64,000 nucleotides of DNA from Campylobacter coli. Lineage in GTDB: Bacteria > Campylobacterota > Campylobacteria > Campylobacterales > Campylobacteraceae. The stretch covers positions 1,178,001 through 1,242,000 of the forward strand of contig CP154437.1 in the NCBI GenBank assembly GCA_039516895.1, given 5' to 3'. A model generated the notes under the pieces. The model searched no databases. It was not told the DNA's origin and worked only from the letters and a program-made list of their open reading frames with translations. The first letter of the stretch is position 1, and each line of letters starts with the position of its first letter. The position numbers were made by a program, and so were the translations under genes. Positions 29,700 through 39,961 of the stretch are shown piece after piece.

Positions 29700-29930
29700 T
29701 TACTTCGCAACGGAAATAAATTCCGTCTTACGACAAAGGACTAAGTCCTTTTGAAACCTCTAAAGGCACGCCCACCTAAAAATCTTTGCAGATTTTCAGC
29801 CTTTTTAAAATTCTCTTACTTCGCAACGGAAATAAATTCCGTCTTACGACAAAGGACTAAGTCCTTTTGAAACCTCTAAAGGCACGCCCACCTAAAAATC
29901 TTTGCAGATTTTCAGCCTTTTTAAAATTCT
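29700..29930. repeat. Tandem direct duplication, 116-base period, hairpin-rich
   Basis: Two copies (about 29700-29814 and 29816-29930) are identical by eye. Each contains three inverted repeats, located here for copy 1: CGGAA-ataaa-TTCCG at 29711-29725, AAAGGAC-taa-GTCCTTT at 29735-29751 and AAAATC-tttgca-GATTTT at 29779-29796, the last followed by a T run. The duplication fills most of the 452-base gap between pstS and cft; the rest (29931-30070) is AT-rich and probably contains the cft promoter. I saw no other copy in the window. It could be a duplicated transcribed leader, a terminator array or a dispersed repeat. Confidence 0.85.
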
Positions 29931-30081
29931 ATCTCATAACAAAATATAAATTATTTCATTTAGAAACATTTTATTTTTATTTTATATATTTTGATTTCAA
30001 TCCTTTAAAAATTTATTTTGTTTTAAAAAAATCAATATATCATTTTAAAAACATTCTAAAAAATAAAAACAAGGAGATAGA

Positions 30082-30582
30082 ATGCTTTCAAAAAAAGTAG
30101 TTGATTTATTAAACGAGCAAATCAATAAAGAAATGTATGCAGCTAATTTATATCTAAGTATGAGTTCTTGGTGCTATGAAAATAGTCTTGATGGAGCTGG
30201 ACTCTTTCTTTTTCAACACGCAAGCGAAGAAAGTGAACACGCAAGAAAACTTATAACTTATCTTAATGAAACAGATTCACATGTAGAGCTTAAAGAAGTT
30301 AAGCAACCTGAACAAAATTTCAAATCTTTACTTGATGTTTTTGAAAAAACTTACGAGCATGAACAAAGCATTACAAAATCCATTAATGATCTTGTAGAGC
30401 ACATGTTAGCCAATAAAGATTATTCTACTTTTAATTTTCTTCAATGGTATGTAAGCGAACAACACGAAGAAGAAGCACTTTTCCGTGGTATAGTAGACAA
30501 AATCAAACTCATCAGTGATAATGGAAACGGCTTGTATCTAGCTGATCAATATATCAAAAATTTAGCCTTGTCTAAAAAATAA
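30082..30582 (+). CDS. cft: Ferritin Cft
   Basis: Cft is a non-haem ferritin (166 residues) that oxidises and stores iron in a 24-subunit shell and protects against oxidative stress. The ferroxidase ligands are visible in LLNEQINKEMYAANLYLSMSSW and FQHASEESEHARKLI, with the third helix region LVEHMLANKDYSTFNFLQWYVSEQHEEE. AAGGAG precedes the ATG. It is divergent from pstS, separated by the duplicated element. I could not identify a convincing Fur box by eye. Confidence 0.95.
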   Translation: MLSKKVVDLLNEQINKEMYAANLYLSMSSWCYENSLDGAGLFLFQHASEESEHARKLITYLNETDSHVELKEVKQPEQNFKSLLDVFEKTYEHEQSITKSINDLVEHMLANKDYSTFNFLQWYVSEQHEEEALFRGIVDKIKLISDNGNGLYLADQYIKNLALSKK

Positions 30583-30631
30583 TATTTTTGCCTTGAAAAA
30601 GGCAAAATTACAATTTCATCTTAGGTAGCGT

Positions 30632-32008
30632 ATGACTTATTTTTCTTTAGAATTTAGCATTTTAATGATTGTATTTTTTGCCATATATTGGGCATTTAAA
30701 GATAATTATAAAATACAAAATATTTTAATCTTAGCTTTTTCATATCTTATTTATATACTGATTAATCCTTATTTTGCTTTAATTTTATTTATTTATACTT
30801 TTTTTATACATTTTTTCGCCTTACTTATCTTTGTGCGTCGTAAACGATATATCTTTGCTACTTGTCTAACTTTTATAATATTAAATTTATGTTTTTTCAA
30901 ATATTTTCCAAACATCAAAGGAAGTCTTGATCAAGTGCTAAGCTTTTTGGGGCTTGATTTTTTAAATATCGAACTTATCTTACCTATAGGTATTAGTTTT
31001 TATACTTTTGCTTCTATTACTTATCTTGTAGATGTATATAAAAAACACCATTTAGAAAGCTTTTTAAATTTAGCAACCTTTTTATCATTTTTCCCTACCC
31101 TACTTGCAGGACCGATTATGCGTAGTGCGTTTTTTTTCGAACAAGCTTATCAAAAACGCGAATTTAAACATGCAAATTTGATCATCATTTTGCTTATTTT
31201 TGGTATAGTTAAAAAAGTTCTTATTGCTAATTATTTAGGAATTTACGCTAAAAATATTTTAGATTTTCCTCAATCTTATAATTTCATACAACTTTTAAGT
31301 GCAATTTATGCTTATGCGGTGCAAATATATTGCGATTTTAGTGGATATGTAGATCTAGTTTGTGCTTTTGCTTTAATGTTAGGTTTTACTCTACCACCGA
31401 ATTTTAATATGCCTTATTTAGCAAAAAATCTTAAAGAATTTTGGGCTAGATGGCACATCAGTCTTTCAACTTTCATAAGGGATTATATCTATATTCCTTT
31501 AGGAGGCAATAGAAAAGGAATGCCTCGCACCATAGCCAATATACTCATCGCTTTTATCCTTTCGGGCTTATGGCATGGAAGTACTTTGGCTTTTGGACTT
31601 TGGGGATTATTGCATGGATTAGGTATTGTATTTATCCACTTGCTTGCCTTAACCAAATTCAGTCTTCAAAAAATTCCAGCTTTAGGAAGATTTTTAACCT
31701 TTCAATTTGTATGTTTTACTTGGATTTTCTTTTATTATAATAAAAATTTAGAAGATGCTTTAGAATACTTCAAAGCTTGCTATAATAACTTTTTCCAAAT
31801 TCCTAGCTATAATGATATCTATATGCTTGTAAGTTTTGCTGTGCTTTTTATGATTTATCCTTTATTTGTCAATTTTAGAGAATATTGTGTAAAGATTTTA
31901 AATCTTACGCCGTTTTTATTAAAGCCGTTTGTAATCACTTTTATTTTGCTTTTGGTGTTTGCTTTTATGCCAAATGGTATTCCTGATTTTATTTATTCGA
32001 GTTTTTAA
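30632..32008 (+). CDS. patA: Peptidoglycan O-acetyltransferase membrane subunit PatA (MBOAT family)
   Basis: The 458-residue MBOAT protein has about ten or more membrane segments, with the family core NLKEFWARWHISLSTFIRDYIYIPLGGN and the invariant histidine at about residue 315 in SGLWHGSTLAFGLWG. PatA moves acetyl groups across the inner membrane to PatB, which acetylates MurNAc O-6. An alginate AlgI-like role is the alternative for MBOAT proteins, but the two SGNH genes that follow directly support peptidoglycan. patB starts at the base after the stop codon. Confidence 0.9.
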   Translation: MTYFSLEFSILMIVFFAIYWAFKDNYKIQNILILAFSYLIYILINPYFALILFIYTFFIHFFALLIFVRRKRYIFATCLTFIILNLCFFKYFPNIKGSLDQVLSFLGLDFLNIELILPIGISFYTFASITYLVDVYKKHHLESFLNLATFLSFFPTLLAGPIMRSAFFFEQAYQKREFKHANLIIILLIFGIVKKVLIANYLGIYAKNILDFPQSYNFIQLLSAIYAYAVQIYCDFSGYVDLVCAFALMLGFTLPPNFNMPYLAKNLKEFWARWHISLSTFIRDYIYIPLGGNRKGMPRTIANILIAFILSGLWHGSTLAFGLWGLLHGLGIVFIHLLALTKFSLQKIPALGRFLTFQFVCFTWIFFYYNKNLEDALEYFKACYNNFFQIPSYNDIYMLVSFAVLFMIYPLFVNFREYCVKILNLTPFLLKPFVITFILLLVFAFMPNGIPDFIYSSF

Positions 32009-32989
32009 ATGAAAATTATTAGATTTTTCTTTATTTTAATTATAGTGTTTATACTTGTTTGCCTTGTGATGAATCAAAGCATTTTTTCTTATATCGAGCA
32101 AAAATATCACTTTGCATTTTATCCTAAAAACGATATTTTACAAGAGGCCAATGGTTTTAAAAATAAACTAGAACAAATCCGTGCAATACTAAGCAATGAG
32201 CCCCTGCCTCAAAATATAGAAGAAAATATCATGGTTCAAGAAGATATGGATGAACTTAATGCAAGTAATGATTTTATCGATAAAAACACCACTATTGAAG
32301 ATATACAGCAAACAGAAGATGAAAATGTCAGTTTTATTGACAATACCAAGCTAGAAATTCACAAAGGTGATGAATTTTTATTTATAGGTGATTCTTTAAT
32401 GCAAGGCGTGGCAATCGCACTTAATCGCGATTTAATTGATCTAGGTTTAAAAGCCAATGATCTTAGCAAGCAAAATACAGGACTTTCTTATAAATCTTAT
32501 TTTGACTGGGCAAAAGCAACCAAAGAAGCTTTTGCAAAAAATCCTAACATTAAATATCTCGTCGTCCTAGTTGGAGCAAACGATCCTTGGGATATCAAAA
32601 AAGGTGGGGTTTATCATCGCTTTGGTTCAGATAGCTGGATTGATATCTACACTTATAGAGTAAATGAAATCATCAATATAGCCAAACAACATGATGCAAA
32701 AATTCTTTGGTTTGAAGTCCCTCCTGTTAAAAAAGATGAGCTCAATGAAAAAATACAAATTCTAAACAAAATTTACAGCGAAGAAATTCTAAAAAACAAG
32801 CAAATTTTTATCAATACAAAATTATTTTTTAGCGTCAATGATGAATTTTCAACCTATATCAAAAACGAAAACAACAAAAGTGTAAAAATGAGAACAGATG
32901 ATGGAATTCATTTTACCCCAAATGGCGCAAAAGAGATGTCAAAACTCTTGCTCGAACATATAACAATCAAGGAAGAAAATGCAAATTAA
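32009..32989 (+). CDS. patB: Peptidoglycan O-acetyltransferase PatB (SGNH hydrolase fold)
   Basis: This 326-residue protein has one N-terminal membrane anchor (about 5-25), an acidic linker and a periplasmic SGNH domain: block I LFIGDSLMQGVA (nucleophile Ser), block III VVLVGANDPWD and block V DGIHFTPNGAKEM with the catalytic Asp and His. In Campylobacter, PatB transfers acetate from PatA to MurNAc. It directly abuts patA and overlaps ape1 by 11 bases, so the three genes form one operon. Confidence 0.85.
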   Translation: MKIIRFFFILIIVFILVCLVMNQSIFSYIEQKYHFAFYPKNDILQEANGFKNKLEQIRAILSNEPLPQNIEENIMVQEDMDELNASNDFIDKNTTIEDIQQTEDENVSFIDNTKLEIHKGDEFLFIGDSLMQGVAIALNRDLIDLGLKANDLSKQNTGLSYKSYFDWAKATKEAFAKNPNIKYLVVLVGANDPWDIKKGGVYHRFGSDSWIDIYTYRVNEIINIAKQHDAKILWFEVPPVKKDELNEKIQILNKIYSEEILKNKQIFINTKLFFSVNDEFSTYIKNENNKSVKMRTDDGIHFTPNGAKEMSKLLLEHITIKEENAN

Positions 32990-34148
32990 GCAATTTAAAG
33001 CTATATTATTAATCCTTATATTTTCAATCAATTTATACGCAAACAACACAAATAATATCATAGATGAAATTTTAAATCAAACCAAAAATCAAAGCGCTTT
33101 GAGTAATTATGCTTCTAAAAAAGATTTAAAGATTTTAGAACAAAAACTCAAAGATCAAAAAAATATAGGCATTAGAATTTATGGAGATTCTCACACAGCA
33201 GCAGATTTTTTTCCGCGTGTTATTAGAGGATATTTAATCAAATCAAATTCCATAGGCTTTGCTTATCCTTTACAACCTAAATATCAACAAAACTTAAATC
33301 TTGATTATTCTTATAAAAATTATGAAATTTTAAACTCAAGAAATACAGACACCGCAGGTATTGACTTTCCTTTAGGTGGGATAATAGCCAAAGCTAAAGA
33401 AAAAGGTGCAAAAATCACTCTTGATACCAATTTAGACAAAAAAAAATTTAAAGTAGGTTTTGTCTTTAAGGCTCAAAATAACACCAATGCCTTTAGTATT
33501 AAAGATGCTCAAAACAAAAGTTATGAGTTAAGATCAGTGGCTAATAAATGGTCATATAAAGAATACGAACTTGTTTTTCCTTTGCAAATTTCTGCTCTAC
33601 AAAAAAACGCTCAATTGGGAGGATATTTTATCACCAGCAAAGAAGACAATGCCTATTTAGATACCATAGCGATCAATGGAGCAAAAAGTGATCTTTGGAT
33701 GTCGTGGAATAAAAAAGTAAGCGAGCAAGAATTAAAACTCCTATCTAATGATTTAATCTTACTTGCTTATGGTTCTAATGACGCACTTTTTAAGGGCTTT
33801 GAAAAAAATAAATTTAAAAAGAATTTAAAAGATTGGATTCGCACACTCAAAACTTATAACAAAAACGCCCTTATCATGCTTGTTTCCCCTCCTACTGTGG
33901 TAAAAAAACAAGGTAAAAACTATACCCTAGCTCCTGATTTTTTTGCTATAAGGCAAGCACTTTATGAGGTAGCCAAGGAAGAAAAAACTCTTCTTTTTGA
34001 CATGCACCAATTCATGCAAGATAGTGGTGGAAAAAACAAATGGATAGAACAAAAGCTCTCCTTGCAAGATGTACATTTAACCATTAAAGGCTATGAATTA
34101 ATGGCTAAAAAATTGCTTGATGATTTAAAAAAATATGTGCATTATTGA
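32979..34148 (+). CDS. ape1: O-acetylpeptidoglycan esterase Ape1 (SGNH hydrolase fold)
   Basis: The 389-residue secreted protein has a signal peptide (AILLILIFSINLYA) and an SGNH esterase domain: RIYGDSHTAADFF (Ser nucleophile in GDSH), a block III-like LLAYGSNDALFKG and a C-terminal DVHLTIKGYELM with the Asp-His pair. A central beta-rich insert of about 100 residues (ITLDTNLDKKKFKVGF onward) separates the first two blocks. Ape1 removes O-acetyl groups so that lytic transglycosylases can act. AAGGA lies before the ATG, inside patB. Confidence 0.85.
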   Translation: MQIKQFKAILLILIFSINLYANNTNNIIDEILNQTKNQSALSNYASKKDLKILEQKLKDQKNIGIRIYGDSHTAADFFPRVIRGYLIKSNSIGFAYPLQPKYQQNLNLDYSYKNYEILNSRNTDTAGIDFPLGGIIAKAKEKGAKITLDTNLDKKKFKVGFVFKAQNNTNAFSIKDAQNKSYELRSVANKWSYKEYELVFPLQISALQKNAQLGGYFITSKEDNAYLDTIAINGAKSDLWMSWNKKVSEQELKLLSNDLILLAYGSNDALFKGFEKNKFKKNLKDWIRTLKTYNKNALIMLVSPPTVVKKQGKNYTLAPDFFAIRQALYEVAKEEKTLLFDMHQFMQDSGGKNKWIEQKLSLQDVHLTIKGYELMAKKLLDDLKKYVHY

Positions 34149-34218
34149 TTTTTAATTTTATCAATATAATTTAAAAAAGCCTTATTTGCTTGATATTTTT
34201 AGCAGAAGAGATATAAAA

Positions 34219-35583
34219 TTAAGGCATTTCCAAATGGGTTTCATCATAGCTTAAAGCTGTGATTTGATAATAAGAATTGATGGTTTTAAGAAGATTAAAC
34301 CTAGCTTCTAACAAACTTTGTTTAGTGGAATTTAAAGTATTAGAAGCATCTAAATAATCTTTTAATTCACTTTTACCCAAATTATATTTTTCCCAATAAG
34401 CTTGAGTAATCAGCTCTTGTTTAAAGCTAGTATCTTTTAAAATTTGAAGCAACATAGTATTGCTTTGATAGTCTTTATAATTTAAAGCAAATTCATTCAT
34501 AGCACTTTGCAAACTCTGCTCATAAGTAATAAGTGCACTCTCATAATCAAACTGCGAAATTTTGATATTTTGCTTTACTCTGCCATAGTCTAAGAAAGGC
34601 AAAGAAATTTTTATATTACCACTAAGAACTTCAAATTTAAAACTATCATCAAATTGTTTATCGCTACCATTTAAAGCCCCATTTAGAGAAATACTTGGCA
34701 AGATTGATTTTTGCACCGAAGCATAGTCTTTAAAAGCGGATTTAAGGGTATTAAGCTTAGAGCGCACATCAGGACGATACACAAGAGCTTCTAAAGGGAT
34801 GTTAAAATTAGGATTTAAATTCTTAAAATCAGAAAGAGTTAAAGCTTTAAAATAATCAATATAAGCAAAACCCTCTTGCTTGCCTATCAAATCTTGTAGA
34901 TTTTTTATAAGTAAATTTCGATTTTGCTCATTGCGTAATAAATTCTGTTTTGCTCTTAATAAATTTTGCTCGATATTAAGCAAATCAAGTTCTTCGATTT
35001 TTCCAAGCTCAAATTTATAAGCATAGAGCTCTCTCATTTGTTCTAAATTAGCTAGATACTCTTTAAGTAAATTATCCACATCATTAAAATAAGCAAGTTC
35101 AAAAACACCATTTAAAGCTGTATTAATCATACTGATTTTTAAATTTTCTAGATCATAAGCACTAGCCTTTGCACTGAATTCACTCGCACTTGAGCTATCC
35201 CTTATCTTTCCATAAATGTCAAGCTCATAGCTTAAATTTAAGCTATTATTAAAATTCTTACTTTGGACTCCGGAATTTAACTTCTTATCTCCACCAAGCC
35301 CCAAATTTGCACTTAAAGTCGGATACAAATCATAATCTATCAAATCAGCCCTTGCTAAAGCTGCAAGCAAAGTACTTCTAGCTGTATTTATATCGCTATT
35401 GTTTAACAAAACAAAATTTAAAAATTCATTCAATTTAGCATTATCGTAAGCCTTGTACCAATCATAAGTGATATTTAAGTCTTTAAAGCTCTCCTCGCTC
35501 ATTGTTGGCTCTTTAGGTAAGCTAAGTTTTACTCCACAGGCGCTTAAAAAAAATGCTAGTAAAATACTCAATAAATTTTTCAT
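34219..35583 (-). CDS. TolC/CusC-type outer membrane efflux lipoprotein
   Basis: The 454-residue protein starts with a lipoprotein signal (LLAFFLSAC, lipobox LSAC), then two repeats of the TolC-type coiled-coil pattern, for example DSSSASEFSAKASAYDLENLKISMINTA and YESALITYEQSLQSAMNEFALNYKDY. Such proteins form the outer-membrane channel of tripartite exporters. It lies one base after macB and is probably the channel for that pump. From memory this is Cj0608 of C. jejuni. Confidence 0.88.
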   Translation of the reverse strand: MKNLLSILLAFFLSACGVKLSLPKEPTMSEESFKDLNITYDWYKAYDNAKLNEFLNFVLLNNSDINTARSTLLAALARADLIDYDLYPTLSANLGLGGDKKLNSGVQSKNFNNSLNLSYELDIYGKIRDSSSASEFSAKASAYDLENLKISMINTALNGVFELAYFNDVDNLLKEYLANLEQMRELYAYKFELGKIEELDLLNIEQNLLRAKQNLLRNEQNRNLLIKNLQDLIGKQEGFAYIDYFKALTLSDFKNLNPNFNIPLEALVYRPDVRSKLNTLKSAFKDYASVQKSILPSISLNGALNGSDKQFDDSFKFEVLSGNIKISLPFLDYGRVKQNIKISQFDYESALITYEQSLQSAMNEFALNYKDYQSNTMLLQILKDTSFKQELITQAYWEKYNLGKSELKDYLDASNTLNSTKQSLLEARFNLLKTINSYYQITALSYDETHLEMP

Positions 35584-35584
35584 T

Positions 35585-37513
35585 TTATTCCTTTGATAAG
35601 GCGCTGATAGGATTTAAATTGGCTGCATTTCTTGCAGGGAAAAATCCAAAAACAACCCCGATTAAAACAGAACTCAATAGCCCCAAAAGCACAGAATACG
35701 CATTTAAAACCATAGGAAAATCAGTGCTTAAGGTATTAAAACCAAAAATCACAAAAACAGAAAGCAAAACTCCTAAAATCGCACCCATAGAGCATATCAT
35801 CACAGCTTCGATCAAAAACTGCATCATGATATCTTCTCTTCTAGCACCTATTGCCATGCGAATTCCTATTTCTCTTGTTCTTTCACTCACTGAAACAAGC
35901 ATGATATTCATCACGCCTATACCTCCAACAATCAAAGCAATCACCGCCACCGAAGCAGTAAGTATAGTTGTCGTGCGTTTATTTGCCGTGATAGCTTGCT
36001 TGAAAGTATCGGAATTAAAAGTAAAAAAATCCCTCTGTCCGCGTTTGATCTCTAAAATTCTAATAATGGCATTTTCAGCTAAGGTAGAGCTCACATCGTC
36101 TTTTACTTTTACTATAATTTCACGCAAATTTCTATCACCCGTAAGCTTATTCATCAGTGTAGTATAAGGCATATAAAGGCGTACTACATTATCTTCTATG
36201 GGTTTTTCTGTGTCTTTTTGTAAAACTCCTATGATTTTAAAGGGTTGAGAATTAAAAATCACCACACGCCCTAAAACATCTTCGCTCTTTTGATGAGGAA
36301 AAAGATTTCTCTTAGCATTAAAGTCAAGCACCGCTACATTAGCATTAGTTTCTATATCTTCATTATTTAAAATTCTCCCAACTTGAAGCTTTAAACCCTC
36401 TATGGCAAAATTATTCACCCCTACTCCCTCAGCTCTAGCGCTTAAAGAAATGTTAGTATAAGTTGCTACGCCTGAAGTATTAGAGTGCGCATCTACCGCT
36501 TCTAAATAATCTAAACTTCTAAGTGTTTCTAAGTCGCTAAAATTAAGCCTTGTTTTGCCTGAACGCAAATCCCCAAAACCTTTACCAGGGCGGATTTCAA
36601 TGGTATTGGTTCCAAGTCTTGCGATGGATTCTAAAACCTTAGCTTGAGAGCCAAGCCCTAAGGCCACCACGCACACAACCGAAGCTATACCTATGATGAT
36701 CCCTAGCATGGTTAAAATAGAACGAAGTTTGTGTGCAAGTATGGAAGAATAAGCTATTTTTAAACATTCAAAGGCTTGATTTTTAAACAAGGTAAAAGTT
36801 TTTTTCTCTTTTGGCATACTTTTAACCTGTCCTTGATAGGCAAACTTATCTTTTTTGCTATCACTTAAAATCTCTCCATCTTTGATTTCTATCACTCTTT
36901 TAGCCTGTGCTGCTATCTTTGGATCGTGCGTTACAAGTACTATGGTATGCCCTTGTGCGTTTAATTTTTTTAAAATTTCAAGCACCATAATACCGCTTTT
37001 ACTATCTAAAGCTCCTGTTGGCTCATCGGCTAAAATAAGCTCTCCACCATTCATCAAAGCTCTAGCTATAGAAACACGCTGTTGCTGTCCTCCACTTAGC
37101 TCATTGGGTTTTGATTCTATCTTGTGCTCAAGCTCTAAATTTCCTAAAAGTTCTTGAGCTCTAAAATTTCTTTCTTGCACTTTTTTACCCGCATAAACAG
37201 CAGGCAATGCAACATTGTCATTTGCGCTTAGAAGATTTAAAAGATTGTAGCGTTGAAAAATAAAGCCTATTTTTTCGCGTCTTAATCTCGCTTTTTCGTC
37301 GCTATTGAGCTGGGTAACTTCATAATTATCAAAAATATAACTCCCACTGCTTGGCTCATCTAAGGTTCCTATGATATTTAAAAGCGAAGTTTTTCCACTC
37401 CCACTTTGCCCTATGATAGCGACAAATTCGCCTTTTTCTATACTTAAACTTACATTTTTTAATATGGCATTCTCGCCTATATTTTTACAAATATTGTTTA
37501 AAAAAATCATCAA
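35585..37513 (-). CDS. macB: MacB-type ABC exporter (ATPase plus membrane domain)
   Basis: MacB (642 residues) has an N-terminal ATPase: Walker [13 protein letters not shown], signature [18 protein letters not shown] and Walker [14 protein letters not shown] membrane segment at about 270-290 ([23 protein letters not shown]), a large periplasmic domain and three C-terminal membrane segments ([20 protein letters not shown]) complete the MacB layout. With MacA and an outer-membrane channel it exports macrolides or other periplasmic substrates. It overlaps macA by four bases. Confidence 0.92.
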   Translation of the reverse strand: MMIFLNNICKNIGENAILKNVSLSIEKGEFVAIIGQSGSGKTSLLNIIGTLDEPSSGSYIFDNYEVTQLNSDEKARLRREKIGFIFQRYNLLNLLSANDNVALPAVYAGKKVQERNFRAQELLGNLELEHKIESKPNELSGGQQQRVSIARALMNGGELILADEPTGALDSKSGIMVLEILKKLNAQGHTIVLVTHDPKIAAQAKRVIEIKDGEILSDSKKDKFAYQGQVKSMPKEKKTFTLFKNQAFECLKIAYSSILAHKLRSILTMLGIIIGIASVVCVVALGLGSQAKVLESIARLGTNTIEIRPGKGFGDLRSGKTRLNFSDLETLRSLDYLEAVDAHSNTSGVATYTNISLSARAEGVGVNNFAIEGLKLQVGRILNNEDIETNANVAVLDFNAKRNLFPHQKSEDVLGRVVIFNSQPFKIIGVLQKDTEKPIEDNVVRLYMPYTTLMNKLTGDRNLREIIVKVKDDVSSTLAENAIIRILEIKRGQRDFFTFNSDTFKQAITANKRTTTILTASVAVIALIVGGIGVMNIMLVSVSERTREIGIRMAIGARREDIMMQFLIEAVMICSMGAILGVLLSVFVIFGFNTLSTDFPMVLNAYSVLLGLLSSVLIGVVFGFFPARNAANLNPISALSKE

Positions 37514-38685
37514 AATCTCAATCTTAACTTAGGAGCAGCACTATCGCCACTTGAACTTACTATCAGTAATTCATCCTCGCTTAAACCTTCTAAAATTTGA
37601 GTATTTACAGAATCTTTAATGCCTAATTTAACATATTTTTTTACTGCTTTTTGACCTTGCAAAATTTCAACATAATACCCTTTTGCATCATTTTTAATCG
37701 TATAAGTAGGTACAGCAATAACATCTTTAACACTTGCTACAACAATTTCATTTTGTATACTCATACCAATACGCAAAAAATCATCTTTATTTGCCACATA
37801 AAATTTAGCATAATAATATATGGCATTGTTAGAACTTGAACTTGAAGAACTAGAGCTTGAAGAAGAAGTAGAATTGGTACTTGAATCACTTATTTGAGTA
37901 TCTGCAGGATCTATGCTTGCTATGCTTGCTTGATAAGTTTTTTGAGGATCGCTAAGCAAAGAAAAATCAAGTTCTGTGCCGATTTTTATCTTACCAACAT
38001 CCGCTTCAGCTATCTCCATTCTTACTTCCATTTGATCTAAATTGGCTATGCGGACTATGGTTGGGGTGTTTTGATTGGCATTTACAGTTTGTCCTTCATC
38101 GACTGCTACATTGATCACAACTCCATCAATAGGCGCAGTGATGGTTGTATATCCTAAATCTTTTTGAGCGTTTTTAAGAGTGATTTCAAGCTGAACTACT
38201 TGAGCATTAAGCTCTGCAACATTTGCCTTTAAAGTGTAAAAATTGTTTTTTTGAGTTTCTAAATTTTCAAGAGAACTTGCCTTAGCAGCATAAAGTTTTT
38301 GTTCTCTTTGGTATTGTTTACTTGCGATTTCAAGGGCGACTTTTTTACTTTCTAAATTGGCCTTAGCACTTTCAAGCTGCGCCTTTGTGATATCTAAATC
38401 ATTTTGCTGTTTATCTTTATCAATTTGTGCGATCAAATCACCTTGTTTTACATACGAACCCACATCAACATAAAGCTTGATGATTTGCCCGCTCACTTGA
38501 GCACCCACATCAACTTGATCTTTAGCATAAACTTTCCCTACCGCTTCTATGGTTTGAGAAATATTTATTTTTTTAACCTTTTGGGTGAGATAATTGATTT
38601 TTTCACCATTATTGAAAAATACAAAATAAGCACCCACTCCAAAAAGCGCTAAAATCACTACAATCAAAACGATCTTATTTTTCAT
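37510..38685 (-). CDS. macA: MacA-type periplasmic adaptor of the ABC efflux pump
   Basis: The adaptor (391 residues) has an N-terminal membrane anchor ([20 protein letters not shown]), the lipoyl/barrel-sandwich halves ([47 protein letters not shown]), a coiled-coil hairpin (about 100-175) and a beta barrel. An unusual serine tract of 12 residues, coded by mixed Ser codons, interrupts the membrane-proximal region at about 37840-37880; its length may vary between strains. It is first in the macA-macB-channel operon. Confidence 0.92.
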   Translation of the reverse strand: MKNKIVLIVVILALFGVGAYFVFFNNGEKINYLTQKVKKINISQTIEAVGKVYAKDQVDVGAQVSGQIIKLYVDVGSYVKQGDLIAQIDKDKQQNDLDITKAQLESAKANLESKKVALEIASKQYQREQKLYAAKASSLENLETQKNNFYTLKANVAELNAQVVQLEITLKNAQKDLGYTTITAPIDGVVINVAVDEGQTVNANQNTPTIVRIANLDQMEVRMEIAEADVGKIKIGTELDFSLLSDPQKTYQASIASIDPADTQISDSSTNSTSSSSSSSSSSSSNNAIYYYAKFYVANKDDFLRIGMSIQNEIVVASVKDVIAVPTYTIKNDAKGYYVEILQGQKAVKKYVKLGIKDSVNTQILEGLSEDELLIVSSSGDSAAPKLRLRF

Positions 38686-38766
38686 CCTAAGCCTTAAACC
38701 AAAAAAATAAATCTTAGAATTCTACTTGGGCAAAGTGAATTTTTTGTGAATTTTTTAATTCATTTT

Positions 38767-39957
38767 TTAAGAATTTAAAAATTCTAAAGCCATCATACTA
38801 TCGCCTTGCATTAAGACTTTTAAATTTTCATCTTCCCAGCAAAAAGTAGAGCTATGGTGCAAGGTAGGGTTTTTCAAATCTTTTGAAATACCCACAAAAA
38901 CATAAGCGCCCATTCTCTCACGCGTTAAAAAAGCAAAATCCTCAGCCCCCATATCAGGCTTAGCTACGCTAATGATATTTTGCTCGCCCAATACCTTGCT
39001 AAAAGCTTTTCTAGCTATTTTTGCAGCATTTTCATCATTGATCAAAGGAGGGTATTCTCTTTTATAATCAAGCTTAAAATCACCCCCAAATTCCAAAGCA
39101 ACAGCTTTGGCTGTATTTTCTATGGAGCTTTGTAAAAGTTTTTGATTTTCATCGCTTAAAAAACGCACTGTTCCTTGCAAAATAGCATTTTGTGGGATCA
39201 CATTAAAAGTCGTTCCTGCATGGAATTTTCCTATGGTGATAACCCCCGCATCCACAGGCCTTAAACGCCTTGAAATGATACATTGCACATCGCTGACAAA
39301 TTTGCTCGCCATGACTATAGGATCGATAGTTGTATGAGGGTGTGCTCCATGTCCACCTTTTCCTATAAATTCAAGATCAAAAACATCAACCCCTGCCATC
39401 ATCTCACCGCTTACAATTTGAGCAGTATTTTCAAGCAAAGGCCCCCATAAATGGCATCCAAAAACCGCATCTACATGGGGATTTTCAAGTATGCCCGCTT
39501 CTATCATAGGCTTAGCACCCCCACTTCCTTCTTCAGCAGGCTGAAACATAAATTTAATCGTTCCACTAAATTCATCTCTTAGCTCATTTAAGATCAAAAC
39601 CGCTCCCAAAAGCCCTGCTGTGTGTCCATCGTGACCACATGCGTGCATTTTTCCATTGATTTTTGAAGCATAGCTAAGATTTGTTTGCTCTTGCACAGGC
39701 AAAGCGTCCATATCCGCTCTTAAAAGCACGCATTGAGGTTTTTTAGTGCTTTGTTTTTTTCCTTCTATGCTTGCTAAAATTCCGGTTTTAGCTATATTTT
39801 TTTCATATTTAATGCCAAATTCATCTAAAATTTCGCACACCAATCTTGCTGTATTTTCTTCTTCAAATTCAAGCTCAGGGTGCATATGAATTTGATGTCT
39901 TAAATTGACAATTTTTTCATAGTATTTATCACTTAAATTTTTAACGCGTTCTAACAT
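38767..39957 (-). CDS. M20-family amidohydrolase (aminoacylase/hippuricase-like)
   Basis: This M20D peptidase-family enzyme (396 residues) has the metal-site motifs LLRADMDALPVQE, GKMHACGHDGHTAGLLG, FMFQPAEEGSGGAKPM and, near the C-terminus, DMGAEDFAFLTRE. A dimerisation domain occupies the middle. The family cleaves amide bonds of N-acyl amino acids, including hippurate and N-acetyl-diaminopimelate. C. jejuni hippuricase (HipO) is encoded elsewhere, so the physiological substrate of this paralogue is uncertain. It starts four bases after the ppk2 stop. Confidence 0.88.
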   Translation of the reverse strand: MLERVKNLSDKYYEKIVNLRHQIHMHPELEFEEENTARLVCEILDEFGIKYEKNIAKTGILASIEGKKQSTKKPQCVLLRADMDALPVQEQTNLSYASKINGKMHACGHDGHTAGLLGAVLILNELRDEFSGTIKFMFQPAEEGSGGAKPMIEAGILENPHVDAVFGCHLWGPLLENTAQIVSGEMMAGVDVFDLEFIGKGGHGAHPHTTIDPIVMASKFVSDVQCIISRRLRPVDAGVITIGKFHAGTTFNVIPQNAILQGTVRFLSDENQKLLQSSIENTAKAVALEFGGDFKLDYKREYPPLINDENAAKIARKAFSKVLGEQNIISVAKPDMGAEDFAFLTRERMGAYVFVGISKDLKNPTLHHSSTFCWEDENLKVLMQGDSMMALEFLNS

Positions 39958-39961
39958 AGTT

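Noticed and set aside
29867-30100. Plus-strand ORF of 77 codons between the pst and cft genes
   Set aside because: It runs through the second copy of the tandem repeat, overlaps the cft start and has low-complexity AT-driven composition with no ribosome binding site.
34149-34218. Gap between ape1 and the outer membrane channel gene as a possible sRNA site
   Set aside because: It holds only a weak ATTGAT/ATCAAT pairing, best explained as a weak terminator of the two convergent operons.
37660-38690. Small plus-strand ORFs antisense to macA
   Set aside because: Their residue composition is typical of the shadow of an AT-rich gene, and macA is clearly the coding strand.
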